A DNA stretch of 16,525 nt, taken from assembly GCA_029062075.1 (NCBI GenBank), contig JAIDQW010000490.1, positions 1 to 16,525 on the forward strand. Direction: 5' to 3'. This document shows, one piece after another, positions 6,408 to 13,775 of the stretch. A program made the translations under genes and the position numbers. This DNA is from Paramuribaculum sp. GTDB taxonomy: Bacteria; Bacteroidota; Bacteroidia; Bacteroidales; Muribaculaceae. Numbering within the stretch: position 1 is the first letter of the stretch; every line of letters begins with the position of its first letter. The notes beneath the pieces were generated by a model. The model searched no databases, was not told the DNA's origin, and saw only the letters and a list, made by a program, of their open reading frames with translations.

Positions 6408-7034
6408 ATGGAATCTAAAGAATTAGACCGTATCAGCTATGCTCTCGGATTGAGCATGGGCAACAATTTCCGCAGCAGCGGAATTGAAAAAATCGATGTG
6501 AAGGATTTTGCCGACGGTGTCGCTGCCGTTTTTTCAGGCGAAACTCCCCGCATGACTTATGATGAGGCAAAAGAGGAAATCGGCAAATTCTTCACCGCCA
6601 GGGAGGAGAAGCAGCGCGCCGCAGCCGCAGAGATGGCTAAGGTGAACAAGGCTGCAGGTGAGGCTTTCCTTGCCGACAATGGTAAGCGTCCCGAGGTTAA
6701 GACTACCGCATCAGGACTTCAGTATGAGGTGATTGAGGAGGGTACAGGCGCAATGCCAACAAGAGATGACCGAGTTATGGTGCACTATACCGGCAAGCTT
6801 ATTGACGGCACTGTGTTTGACAGCTCTGTTGAGCGCGGTGAGCCTGCTACTTTCGGCGTAACTCAGGTTATTCCGGGTTGGGTAGAGGCTCTTCAGCTCA
6901 TGAAAGAGGGTGCGAAATACCGTTTGTTCATACCCAGCGCGCTTGCTTACGGTCCAGCCGGAGCGGGTGCTGCAATCGGACCTGATTCAACTCTTATCTT
7001 TGATGTTGAGTTGATTAAGGTTTTAGGTAAATGA
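6408..7034 (+). CDS. FKBP-type peptidyl-prolyl cis-trans isomerase, cytoplasmic (FklB-like)
   Basis: The 208-residue product has an N-terminal helical FKBP_N dimerisation region (about 1-95) and a C-terminal FKBP domain (about 113-205). It catalyses cis-trans isomerisation of X-Pro bonds during folding. Residues matching the FKBP12 pocket are all present: Y127, F137-D138, F149, V154-I155, W158, Y181 and F198. No signal peptide or lipobox is seen, so a cytoplasmic site is expected, and length is like E. coli FklB (206). The ATG at 6408 gives the usual MESKELDRISYALG start. Its last four bases (ATGA, 7031-7034) overlap the next gene's start, indicating translational coupling. Confidence 0.93.
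   Translation: MESKELDRISYALGLSMGNNFRSSGIEKIDVKDFADGVAAVFSGETPRMTYDEAKEEIGKFFTAREEKQRAAAAEMAKVNKAAGEAFLADNGKRPEVKTTASGLQYEVIEEGTGAMPTRDDRVMVHYTGKLIDGTVFDSSVERGEPATFGVTQVIPGWVEALQLMKEGAKYRLFIPSALAYGPAGAGAAIGPDSTLIFDVELIKVLGK
6804..6835 (+). repeat. 32-bp stretch identical to 8542-8573 in the third FKBP gene
   Basis: The bases encoding DGTVFDSSVE, within the FKBP active-site strand, are identical in the first and third FKBP genes, while flanking codons differ at synonymous positions. The encoded block YTGKLIDGTVFDSSVERGEP followed by ATFGVT is identical in both proteins. Confidence 0.8.
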
Positions 7035-7828
7035 TTCAACGTATCGGAGTTGCAATAGCATTATGGGTGTGGGTGCTTAGTGCTCACGCCCAAATTGCAC
7101 ATGAGCGGATAGACTCTGTAAACGAGGCTGTTGCATCGAGTCTTTACCCTATGATCGCGTCTCAGTTCAGCTCAATTCCGGGCGATGTGGCTGCCAAAGG
7201 CTTCATTGCAGGAGCAACCGATTCCACTGCTGTGGGCTATGCTAAGGCGGCGATAATCGGTGATAGTGCTTTGGATTGGATTAACAAGGAGTTCGGACGC
7301 ACTGAAATAGGTGTGGTTCCGCAGAGGGTAATCGCAATAATTGCGGGTTATCTTCAGGGTAAGACTCCGGTGTTTACAGAGAACGAGGCGGGGGCATATA
7401 TATCCGAGCAGTTTGTGCGCTCACTCAACAGTGGTATTACCGACAAGGCTGATGCCGGTGTGGAGGGTGCTTTTCTGGCAAAAGCCGCAGACACTCCCGG
7501 TGCTATTGTTCTGCCGGACTCGGTTGTTGTGGTGATGGTAAAGTCTGGCACAAAGCAGACTCCAACCTCCGGAAGCACTGTTTCAGTGGTGTATGAGGCG
7601 TTGCTGAGCAATGGCACGGTTTTTGATACAACCGAAAATGCTGCAATAAATATCAGTTTTGACTCGCTTGCTCCCGGACTGCGCTCAGGGCTGATGCAGC
7701 TTGGCAAAGGCGGCTCCGCTGATATTTACATTCCGGCATCTGCCGGCTATGGCAGCGAGGGCTATCCGGGGGTTATTCCCGGAGGTGCGGCTCTCCTTTA
7801 TAAAATCAGATTAATCGACATTAAATAA
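7031..7828 (+). CDS. Exported FKBP-like protein with altered active site
   Basis: The 265-residue product starts with a signal peptide (hydrophobic about 5-18, cleavage probably after AHA at 20) and has no lipobox cysteine, so it is expected in the periplasm. A helical N-terminal part (about 25-155) resembles a diverged FKBP_N region. The C-terminal FKBP domain (about 165-265) keeps Y188, F198-D199, F210 and Y240. The VIPGW core of the FKBP pocket is replaced by LAPGL (213-217), and the late Phe is Y257. The tryptophan at the floor of the pocket is therefore lost, and isomerase activity may be weak or absent, leaving a chaperone role. The start overlaps the previous stop by four bases. Confidence 0.85.
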   Translation: MIQRIGVAIALWVWVLSAHAQIAHERIDSVNEAVASSLYPMIASQFSSIPGDVAAKGFIAGATDSTAVGYAKAAIIGDSALDWINKEFGRTEIGVVPQRVIAIIAGYLQGKTPVFTENEAGAYISEQFVRSLNSGITDKADAGVEGAFLAKAADTPGAIVLPDSVVVVMVKSGTKQTPTSGSTVSVVYEALLSNGTVFDTTENAAINISFDSLAPGLRSGLMQLGKGGSADIYIPASAGYGSEGYPGVIPGGAALLYKIRLIDIK

Positions 7829-7857
7829 TAGTTTTAATTAATATCAATTCACAAATC

Positions 7858-8766
7858 ATGAAAAAGACATTATTTGCAATCGCAATGTCTGCAATCGCAG
7901 TCGCTTCTACCGGCTGCTCAAAGAGTGGTGACTCAAAAGTTTCAGCTGAAGACCAGGCTTTCAATGACTCGCTCACAATGGTGCTGGGTCGCGGTCAGGG
8001 TGCTATGCTCGCTCAGAACATGGATCAGCTTCCTGAAAATGAGCTCGCCAAATTCAACAAGAAATCTTTCCTTCGTGGATTTAAGGAAGTGATTATGGCT
8101 GACACTTCAGATGTGGCATATCAGTATGGTGTTCAGATCGGTCTCGGCTTTGCCCGTCAGCTCAAGGCTCTTTACGGCGAAGGCGTTGATATCAACCGTG
8201 AAGATCTTATCCGCTACTTCTCTCAGGCATTCCTTCAGGACTCTATCAACAGCACCCAGCTTGGTAGCGACATGAACGAGATGCAGTCTCTTATGAACCG
8301 CGTTCAGCAGAAGGCTCAGGCTCGTCAGATGGAGGCAGCGCAGGCTCAGCAGGCAGCCCGTGAGGCAGAAGCATCTGAAAATGAGGCTAAGGGTGCTGAA
8401 TTCATCTCAGCTCAGATCAAGGCTGACCCCTCTATCAAAAAAACAGAATCAGGTCTTGCTTACAAGGTGAACCAGCAGGGCACAGGTGCTACTGCAACTC
8501 CCACCTCAAGAGTAACAGTTCACTACACCGGCAAACTCATCGACGGCACTGTGTTTGACAGCTCTGTTGAGCGTGGCGAGCCCGCAACTTTCGGTGTGAC
8601 TGAAGTGGTTCCCGGTTTCGGCGAAGGCCTCAAGCTGATGAACAAGGGTTCTAAATACACTCTTTACATCCCCGCAAACCTCGCTTACGGCAACAATGCA
8701 GCCGGCAGCATACCTCCCGGTTCAACCCTCATCTTTGATGTAGAGGTACTTGACATCACCGAGTAA
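7858..8766 (+). CDS. FKBP-type peptidyl-prolyl isomerase lipoprotein (FkpA/Mip-like)
   Basis: The 302-residue product has a lipoprotein signal ending in ASTGC, with C20 as the lipidated residue; the following SKSGD lacks the acidic surface-export signature of Bacteroidetes lipoproteins, so a periplasmic-facing anchor is more likely. A FKBP_N region (about 33-140) leads to a long Gln/Ala/Glu-rich helix (about 140-180), as in FkpA and Mip. The C-terminal FKBP domain (about 195-302) has an intact pocket: Y223, F233-D234, F245, V250-V251, F254, Y277 and F294. It follows the second FKBP gene by 29 nt without its own visible promoter and ends at a strong terminator. It probably assists folding of exported proteins. 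Confidence 0.93.
   Translation: MKKTLFAIAMSAIAVASTGCSKSGDSKVSAEDQAFNDSLTMVLGRGQGAMLAQNMDQLPENELAKFNKKSFLRGFKEVIMADTSDVAYQYGVQIGLGFARQLKALYGEGVDINREDLIRYFSQAFLQDSINSTQLGSDMNEMQSLMNRVQQKAQARQMEAAQAQQAAREAEASENEAKGAEFISAQIKADPSIKKTESGLAYKVNQQGTGATATPTSRVTVHYTGKLIDGTVFDSSVERGEPATFGVTEVVPGFGEGLKLMNKGSKYTLYIPANLAYGNNAAGSIPPGSTLIFDVEVLDITE
8542..8573 (+). repeat. 32-bp stretch identical to 6804-6835 in the first FKBP gene
   Basis: This is the partner copy of the identical block in the first FKBP gene. It points to recent duplication or local gene conversion across the intervening diverged gene. Confidence 0.8.
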
Positions 8767-8790
8767 TATCAAGTTACATAGAAATAAAGG

Positions 8791-8823
8791 CGCCGACGGA
8801 TTCATTTCCGCCGGCGTTTTTTT
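8791..8823 (+). terminator. Rho-independent terminator after the FKBP operon, possibly bidirectional
   Basis: CGCCGACGG (8791-8799) pairs with CCGCCGGCG (8808-8816) with a single A-C mismatch, followed by seven T (8817-8823). It lies between convergent genes; on the minus strand the hairpin is followed by a weaker T-rich stretch and may also end the transcript from 9943. Confidence 0.85.
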
Positions 8824-8843
8824 CAACATTCAATACATCAATA

Positions 8844-9407
8844 CTAATCTTTAACGGGTGGTGGAGTGATTCCGGCATCGTTGAGGAGCTTAGGAGTTGC
8901 TTTTGATACTTGATTCATCACAGTCATGAAGTCTATCTCAAAACATTCTGTTGAATATGCACCATCATCACAATTGTGTCCCAACCAGAATACAATGTCT
9001 CCATCATCATCCAAGTATGAACTGACCAATGCAGCATTACTGTTGTATTTATTAATCTGCTCAATGACAGCTGCTTTTTCCTCAGATTTGATACTATTTT
9101 CCAAGTCCAGGTTACCCTCTATTCTATAACGTTCGCTTTCCTGATCAGCTATAATCCTCATATATTCGCCATTCTGAAATGCGACATAAAATATAGAGTC
9201 GGATTCGTTGAACTTTTTTGCATTGTATCTGAGCTCGTGCTTGTCTAAATAGTTAATTACCATTTGCTTGATAGAATCCTTTGTTTCGGCTTCATGAGTG
9301 ACTTTTTCAATGAAAATCTGGCGGCAGAGCACACCGATGAGTATAAGCACTACTATGCATACTCCTATTGATACATAAACCATGATTTTTGAAATATTTG
9401 TGTCCAT
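8844..9407 (-). CDS. Membrane-anchored protein of unknown function, YbjN-like domain possible
   Basis: The 187-residue product begins with one strong transmembrane helix (about 9-28) and continues into a soluble domain (about 40-175). Alternating strands and helices (SIFYVAFQNGEYMRII, AAVIEQINKYNSNAAL, GDIVFWLGHNCDD) are reminiscent of the YbjN/type III chaperone-like fold; this is a weak inference from pattern only. It is the last gene of a three-gene minus-strand group, 12 nt after the small membrane protein gene. The group is AT-rich compared with the FKBP genes. No catalytic motif is visible. Confidence 0.7.
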   Translation of the reverse strand: MDTNISKIMVYVSIGVCIVVLILIGVLCRQIFIEKVTHEAETKDSIKQMVINYLDKHELRYNAKKFNESDSIFYVAFQNGEYMRIIADQESERYRIEGNLDLENSIKSEEKAAVIEQINKYNSNAALVSSYLDDDGDIVFWLGHNCDDGAYSTECFEIDFMTVMNQVSKATPKLLNDAGITPPPVKD

Positions 9408-9419
9408 ATCTGTTCTGCC

Positions 9420-9614
9420 TTACCTTAATAATCGTCTGTCAAAATCATCATCTTCCTTCTGCTCGCCAGAATTATCCTTTTTTTTCGCTCTGTAAATAAG
9501 TAAAATACCTAATGCCAGCATAAAAATTCCGGCAACTATACCTTTGTCACTTCCTCCTGACCCAATAAGTCTGATAATTCCGATTATCAGCGAAACATAT
9601 CCTATATTTTTCAT
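9420..9614 (-). CDS. Small membrane protein, two transmembrane segments
   Basis: The 64-residue product has two hydrophobic segments (about 4-18 and 25-42) separated by a Gly-rich turn (GSGGSDKG), then a charged tail (AKKKDNSGEQKEDDDFDRR). It is probably an inner-membrane hairpin with the tail in the cytoplasm. I do not recognise the family. It sits between two other small genes on the same strand with gaps of 26 and 12 nt, so co-expression is likely. Confidence 0.6.
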   Translation of the reverse strand: MKNIGYVSLIIGIIRLIGSGGSDKGIVAGIFMLALGILLIYRAKKKDNSGEQKEDDDFDRRLLR

Positions 9615-9640
9615 ATTGTAATTATTTAATGATTTAATTT

Positions 9641-9943
9641 TTAGTCGAATAAAGCGAGTGGATTTTCATCTTGCGGGCTGAACCATTCAATTCCGTACTT
9701 GTTTTTCAGAATGGATTTTTTTGCAGCCCAATAATAATGACAGAATCCAATCAGATGATTATTAATTCCTGGGTGATTTTCACTCAGATATGCTTCAATT
9801 TCCTCTTCAAGTGTCTCTATTTTAGCTACAGCATCAAGTGTCTCCTGAGAATTGTATTTGGGAATCGGTAGCTTTGGATGTAGCAAATCTTTAATATCCA
9901 TGAGTGTGAAATTTTTGCGATTGGCTTTATTGTTCTTGACCAT
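9641..9943 (-). CDS. Hypothetical protein, 100 residues
   Basis: The product is a soluble, mostly helical small protein with no signal peptide. Its C-terminal half has a distinctive aromatic pattern (LIGFCHYYWAAKKSIL, then YGIEWFSPQDENPLALFD) that looks like a conserved small Bacteroidales family, but I cannot assign a function. The start at 9943 lies about 31 nt downstream of a promoter-like element; a later ATG (residue 15, MDIKDLL) is an alternative. It is the first gene of the group with the small membrane protein and the anchored protein. Confidence 0.65.
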   Translation of the reverse strand: MVKNNKANRKNFTLMDIKDLLHPKLPIPKYNSQETLDAVAKIETLEEEIEAYLSENHPGINNHLIGFCHYYWAAKKSILKNKYGIEWFSPQDENPLALFD

Positions 9944-9974
9944 ATAGTGATAGTGTTATAGATTTGATTTGAGA

Positions 9975-10007
9975 CAAAGGTAGGCACATAAATGGTTGCC
10001 TCGCAAT
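9975..10007 (-). promoter_or_regulatory. Promoter of the small hypothetical gene group
   Basis: On the minus strand TACCTTTG (9975-9982) fits the -7 consensus, with ATTG (10004-10007, one mismatch to TTTG) 21 nt upstream. The first start codon lies at 9943. Confidence 0.55.
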
Positions 10008-10055
10008 TTTGCAAGGTTGCAGAAATACAGAGGATCAAAAACTATATACTGCTTA

Positions 10056-11060
10056 TCAGATATGCCTAAGGGAGAAGGGTAGGTCGATCATCGCAGCGGG
10101 TATTTTGATTGAATAGGCTTCGCCGGGAGTGCCTTTAATCATGTATCTCTCTGCCAATTCCGGTGATAGAAATGCCCGCTTTACCGCGCTGCGGGTCATT
10201 GACAGTTTTTGCTGCAGCGATTCGCTACCGGCAACGGCAATGTCATCTATATGGCTGTCAGCGAGTTCAAAGTCCGCTCCGGGTTTAATCAAAGAATATA
10301 TTTCTCTTAGCTGATTGCGGTAGTCGGCAATATTTTTGAGACGTATCCCTTCGGGATGGCAGAGAAATAGCAGATATACCGCCTTGGCGAGCGGCGACAT
10401 CCTCAATTCGGTGTTATTAAGCTCCGGAAGGATAATTTTATAGTCCCAGGTCACGATTATTTTCGATAGTCCACCCCGCTCAACAGCTAATTTCCCTGCA
10501 ACGGTTTTACGGATAGCGTCAAGTGGTGGCATGGTTTTGAAGCGTGAGACATAGTCAAGTACAAGGTCTGATATCGCCTTAAGGCACTCATTCTTCTCCC
10601 GGTCGAGATTGTTTTCATAGTCTATTTCCGGGTCTGTATCAAAAGATATTGTGGAATATGAGCCGAAAAACGGTCCTGGATGAGAGATTTGTGTTATAAG
10701 TGGCAGTTCTTCGGTGTATGTAATTGCTTCAGCCAGAAAGCTTAGCGAATCATCAATAAGGTCTTTGAGATCCTTGAAGGAACGTTTTTCAGGGAAACCT
10801 GTAATATATGCTTCTTTGAACGGATTTACCAAAGAGACTATTCTCAAGCCGATAGAATGATAAAGTTCCGGGGTTTCAGTAAAAGCGATTCTTACCTCAA
10901 AATTGTTTTTGTTGCGTGAAAGATAGCCCAGATTTTCACTGAGTTTTCTACCGTCATAATCCCAGGGAAGAAAGTAAACAATCTCACCTAATTCAATCTG
11001 GCGCAGATCTGTCAGGAGAGTCAGCTCATTTGAAAGGTCAATGGTTTCAAATCGGGACAT
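10056..11060 (-). CDS. Conserved hypothetical protein, 334 residues, HTH-like C-terminus
   Basis: The product has no signal peptide or membrane segment. The C-terminal part contains MSPLAKAVYLLFLCHPEGI (221-239) and SLQQKLSMTRSAVKRAFLSP (281-300), the latter resembling a DNA-binding helix pair. This arrangement recalls a Bacteroidales protein group of unknown function; a regulatory role is a guess. The N-terminal half (about 1-170) is mixed alpha/beta with no motif I recognise. The start lies 10 nt after the stop of the lactonase-family gene, so it is probably the last gene of the nadB-to-here run. Confidence 0.75.
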   Translation of the reverse strand: MSRFETIDLSNELTLLTDLRQIELGEIVYFLPWDYDGRKLSENLGYLSRNKNNFEVRIAFTETPELYHSIGLRIVSLVNPFKEAYITGFPEKRSFKDLKDLIDDSLSFLAEAITYTEELPLITQISHPGPFFGSYSTISFDTDPEIDYENNLDREKNECLKAISDLVLDYVSRFKTMPPLDAIRKTVAGKLAVERGGLSKIIVTWDYKIILPELNNTELRMSPLAKAVYLLFLCHPEGIRLKNIADYRNQLREIYSLIKPGADFELADSHIDDIAVAGSESLQQKLSMTRSAVKRAFLSPELAERYMIKGTPGEAYSIKIPAAMIDLPFSLRHI

Positions 11061-11070
11061 ATATTATCCG

Positions 11071-12180
11071 CTATTTTGCTTGGGTAAAGGCGATGCAGGT
11101 TGGTCGCGATGAGGGGATATTGCCGCAGAGTTCAAGAAGTCCGGTGGAGTAATCGCGGCGGTAAATCTCAATTGTGTCGGTGTCGCGGCAAGCCACCAGG
11201 AGGAATTTTCCGTTGGGAGTTATCGCAAAGTTGCGAGGGTGAGCTCCCGTGGGCTGAAATCCTATCCGGGTAAGAGTGCCGTTGGCAGGATTGACTTTGA
11301 AAATCACCACACCGTCACCTTTGAGGCGGTTTGATGCGTAAAGAAATTCATTGTCGGGTGAGAGGTGAATGTCCGCGCTGCCTTCGGCGTTTAGCGAATC
11401 AGCTGCAATGGTTTGCTTGAGAGTGAGTTCATCGCCTGATACGTCGAACACATTTATCTCGCCGGAAATTTCGGTAAGCATATAGGCATGGGTTCCGTTT
11501 GAATCAAAAGTGGTGTGTCGCGGACCGCTTCCGGGCTTGATATTCAACTCTTTCCTTCCCTCGTCGGTGTAAGGGTCGGGGATGACATATATTTTGTCTG
11601 TGCCGAGGTCGTTGGCAAGCATAGTGCCGGTGGCGGGAATAAAACTAAGCTGGTGGAGGTGCGGCTGGGACTGACGCAGCGAATCAACGCTGCCGCCATA
11701 AAATTGTATAATCTTCACTGTGTCAGCGAAGTGTCCCGTGCTGTCCAAGGTGTAGGCACTGATGCTTCCACCCATGTAATTGGCTGTGAAAACACGGTTT
11801 CCGTCGGGTGACAGTATTATGTGGCATGGAGCCGCTCCTCCGGTAGTGTCGCTCGCACAGAGTGTCAGTCCTGATCCGTCAGGCTCGTAAAAAAGCATAT
11901 TCATGGTGCTGCTGTTGCCGCTGTCTTCACCTACTGAGTACAGACGATGATTTTCAGCATCCACGCATATAAATGAAGGATTGCTGACTCCGGCTGCTTC
12001 GCTTATAAGATTCCATTCACTTGTCTGTTGGTTGAACGAGTAGCATTTTATGCCTGTGGAATCAGCCGGGGCATAGCTGCCGGTAAACATCAGCAGAGTG
12101 TCGTCATTTTGAGTTCTGGTGCCGGTGCATCCGGTGGCAATGGCAGCTATTATTGCGGTAATGAGTAAACCGTATTTCAT
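11071..12180 (-). CDS. Lactonase-family (6-phosphogluconolactonase-like) beta-propeller lipoprotein
   Basis: The 369-residue product fits the seven-bladed beta-propeller lactonase family (YbhE/Pgl type), which hydrolyses 6-phosphogluconolactone in the pentose phosphate pathway in characterised members. Typical blade sequences include LLMFTGSYA, NPSFICVDAENHRLYSVGE, CHIILSPDGNRVFTANYMGG, GPRHTTFDSNGTHAYMLTE and GAHPRNFAITPNGKFLLVAC, the last two carrying family-typical His/Arg positions. Unusually for a sugar-phosphate enzyme, it begins with a lipoprotein signal (IATGC, C18), so it should act outside the cytoplasm, perhaps on another lactone. It follows yifB by 26 nt and precedes the 334-residue gene by 10 nt. 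Confidence 0.88.
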   Translation of the reverse strand: MKYGLLITAIIAAIATGCTGTRTQNDDTLLMFTGSYAPADSTGIKCYSFNQQTSEWNLISEAAGVSNPSFICVDAENHRLYSVGEDSGNSSTMNMLFYEPDGSGLTLCASDTTGGAAPCHIILSPDGNRVFTANYMGGSISAYTLDSTGHFADTVKIIQFYGGSVDSLRQSQPHLHQLSFIPATGTMLANDLGTDKIYVIPDPYTDEGRKELNIKPGSGPRHTTFDSNGTHAYMLTEISGEINVFDVSGDELTLKQTIAADSLNAEGSADIHLSPDNEFLYASNRLKGDGVVIFKVNPANGTLTRIGFQPTGAHPRNFAITPNGKFLLVACRDTDTIEIYRRDYSTGLLELCGNIPSSRPTCIAFTQAK

Positions 12181-12206
12181 CTTTTACAGGAGTAATTATG
12201 TGATTA

Positions 12207-13766
12207 TTAAAATGGGAGGTCTGAGCCGGAGGCTCCCCAGCCGGCGCGGTCAAGGTTTCGGTAATGCACTGCCTCACGCATGTGAACCGGGAGCACCTCC
12301 TCGCTGCCGTCAAGGTCGGCTATAGTGCGCGCCACTTTGAGAATGCGGTCGTAAGCACGTGCGCTCATATCAAGTCTCGCCATAGCCTCGCGCAATTGTT
12401 CTTTTGCCTCATCTCCGAGTACAACATGGCGGTTGAGCAACCTTGTGGTCATCTGCGCGTTGCAGTGCACATTCGGCTCATCCTTAAATCTCTCTTCCTG
12501 AATTTTGCGCGCTTTCACAACCCTTTCGCGTATAGCCTCACTGCTTTCACCGGGGGCACCGGACGAGATTTCTTCAAACGGCACCGGCAGTATCTCCACC
12601 TGAAGGTCAATACGGTCAAGGAGCGGGCCGGATATACGGTTGAGGTATTTCTGCACGGCACCCGGAGCACATGTACACGCCTTCGTTGGGTGGTTGTAGT
12701 AGCCGCACGGACAAGGGTTCATGCTTGCAACGAGCATAAATCCGGCAGGATAATCGATAGAGTATTTTGCTCTTGAAATGTTTATGTGGCGATCTTCAAG
12801 CGGCTGGCGCATCACCTCGAGCACTCCGCGTGAAAACTCCGGAAACTCGTCAAGAAACAAAATGCCGTTATGCGCCAGCGATATTTCTCCGGGAATAGGA
12901 TTGCTGCCCCCGCCTACTAATGCTACCGGCGAAATGGTGTGGTGCGGTGATCTGAACGGCCGTCGGGTCAGCAGCCGTGATCCTCCTTTCAGTTTACCTG
13001 CAACAGAGTGTATCTTTGTGGTTTCCAGCGCTTCGGCAAGAGATAGTGGCGGCAGAATACCGGGTAAACGCTTAGCCATCATACTTTTTCCGGATCCGGG
13101 AGGTCCCACAAGCAGAATGTTGTGACCTCCGGCGCAAGCCACCTCAAACGCCCTTTTAACACTCTCCTGACCTTTCACTTCCGAGAAGTCAAACTCAAAA
13201 TTCTGTGCATCGGCTGCAAATTCAGCCCGGGTATTCACCACCGTGGGCTCAATCTCAGCATTCCCGGAAAGAAAATCAAGCACCTGCCGCAGATTGTCAA
13301 CTCCATAAACAGTGAGGTTATTGACCACCGCTGCCTCAGTAGCATTGGCTTTGGGCACAATCATGCCATGATAGCCAAGTGATCGCGCTTTTATTGCCAT
13401 TGGTAGTACGCCTCTGATAGGGAGCACCGACCCGTCGAGCGAAAGCTCGCCCATAATCATCATTCCTCCAAGTCGTTCCGACGGTATTTTTTCAGCAGCG
13501 GCAAGAATACCTATTGCTATGGGCAGGTCGTATGCCGCTCCCTCTTTCTTGACATCGGCAGGACTAAGGTTTATCACCACTCTGTGTCTGGGAAATTCCG
13601 CTCCACTCTGATTTATTGCGCTGACAACCCTCTGGTAGCTCTCTTTCACCGCCGCATCGGGGAGTCCTACCATGGTGAAACTGAATCCGCGGTCAACAAC
13701 CGTCTCTATCGTCACCACAATGGCGTCAATTCCCTGAACCGCAGCTCCGTAAGTTTTAACCAACAT
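12207..13766 (-). CDS. YifB/ComM-family Mg-chelatase-like AAA+ ATPase
   Basis: The 519-residue product has the full length of the YifB/ComM family. Domains in order are an N-terminal Lon-protease-like/ChlI domain (about 20-170; GLPDAAVKES, INLSPADVKKEG, DLPIAIGIL), then the AAA+ core with Walker A GPPGSGKS (221-228), the FRSPHHTIS block (271-279), Walker B GILFLDEF (301-308), a four-cysteine insert NPCPCG...KACTC (350-366), DRID (384-387), and a C-terminal Mg-chelatase-type helical domain. In transformable bacteria ComM is a branch-migration helicase that extends recombination of imported DNA. Despite the name it is not a magnesium chelatase. It starts 9 nt after the upstream lipoprotein gene. 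There is no sign of competence genes beside it. Confidence 0.95.
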   Translation of the reverse strand: MLVKTYGAAVQGIDAIVVTIETVVDRGFSFTMVGLPDAAVKESYQRVVSAINQSGAEFPRHRVVINLSPADVKKEGAAYDLPIAIGILAAAEKIPSERLGGMMIMGELSLDGSVLPIRGVLPMAIKARSLGYHGMIVPKANATEAAVVNNLTVYGVDNLRQVLDFLSGNAEIEPTVVNTRAEFAADAQNFEFDFSEVKGQESVKRAFEVACAGGHNILLVGPPGSGKSMMAKRLPGILPPLSLAEALETTKIHSVAGKLKGGSRLLTRRPFRSPHHTISPVALVGGGSNPIPGEISLAHNGILFLDEFPEFSRGVLEVMRQPLEDRHINISRAKYSIDYPAGFMLVASMNPCPCGYYNHPTKACTCAPGAVQKYLNRISGPLLDRIDLQVEILPVPFEEISSGAPGESSEAIRERVVKARKIQEERFKDEPNVHCNAQMTTRLLNRHVVLGDEAKEQLREAMARLDMSARAYDRILKVARTIADLDGSEEVLPVHMREAVHYRNLDRAGWGASGSDLPF

Positions 13767-13775
13767 CTTTCCGTA

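Noticed and set aside
12207..13766. Magnesium chelatase subunit
   Set aside because: The Lon-like N-terminal domain plus the cysteine-bearing AAA+ core identify YifB/ComM; no chlorophyll or cobalamin genes are nearby.
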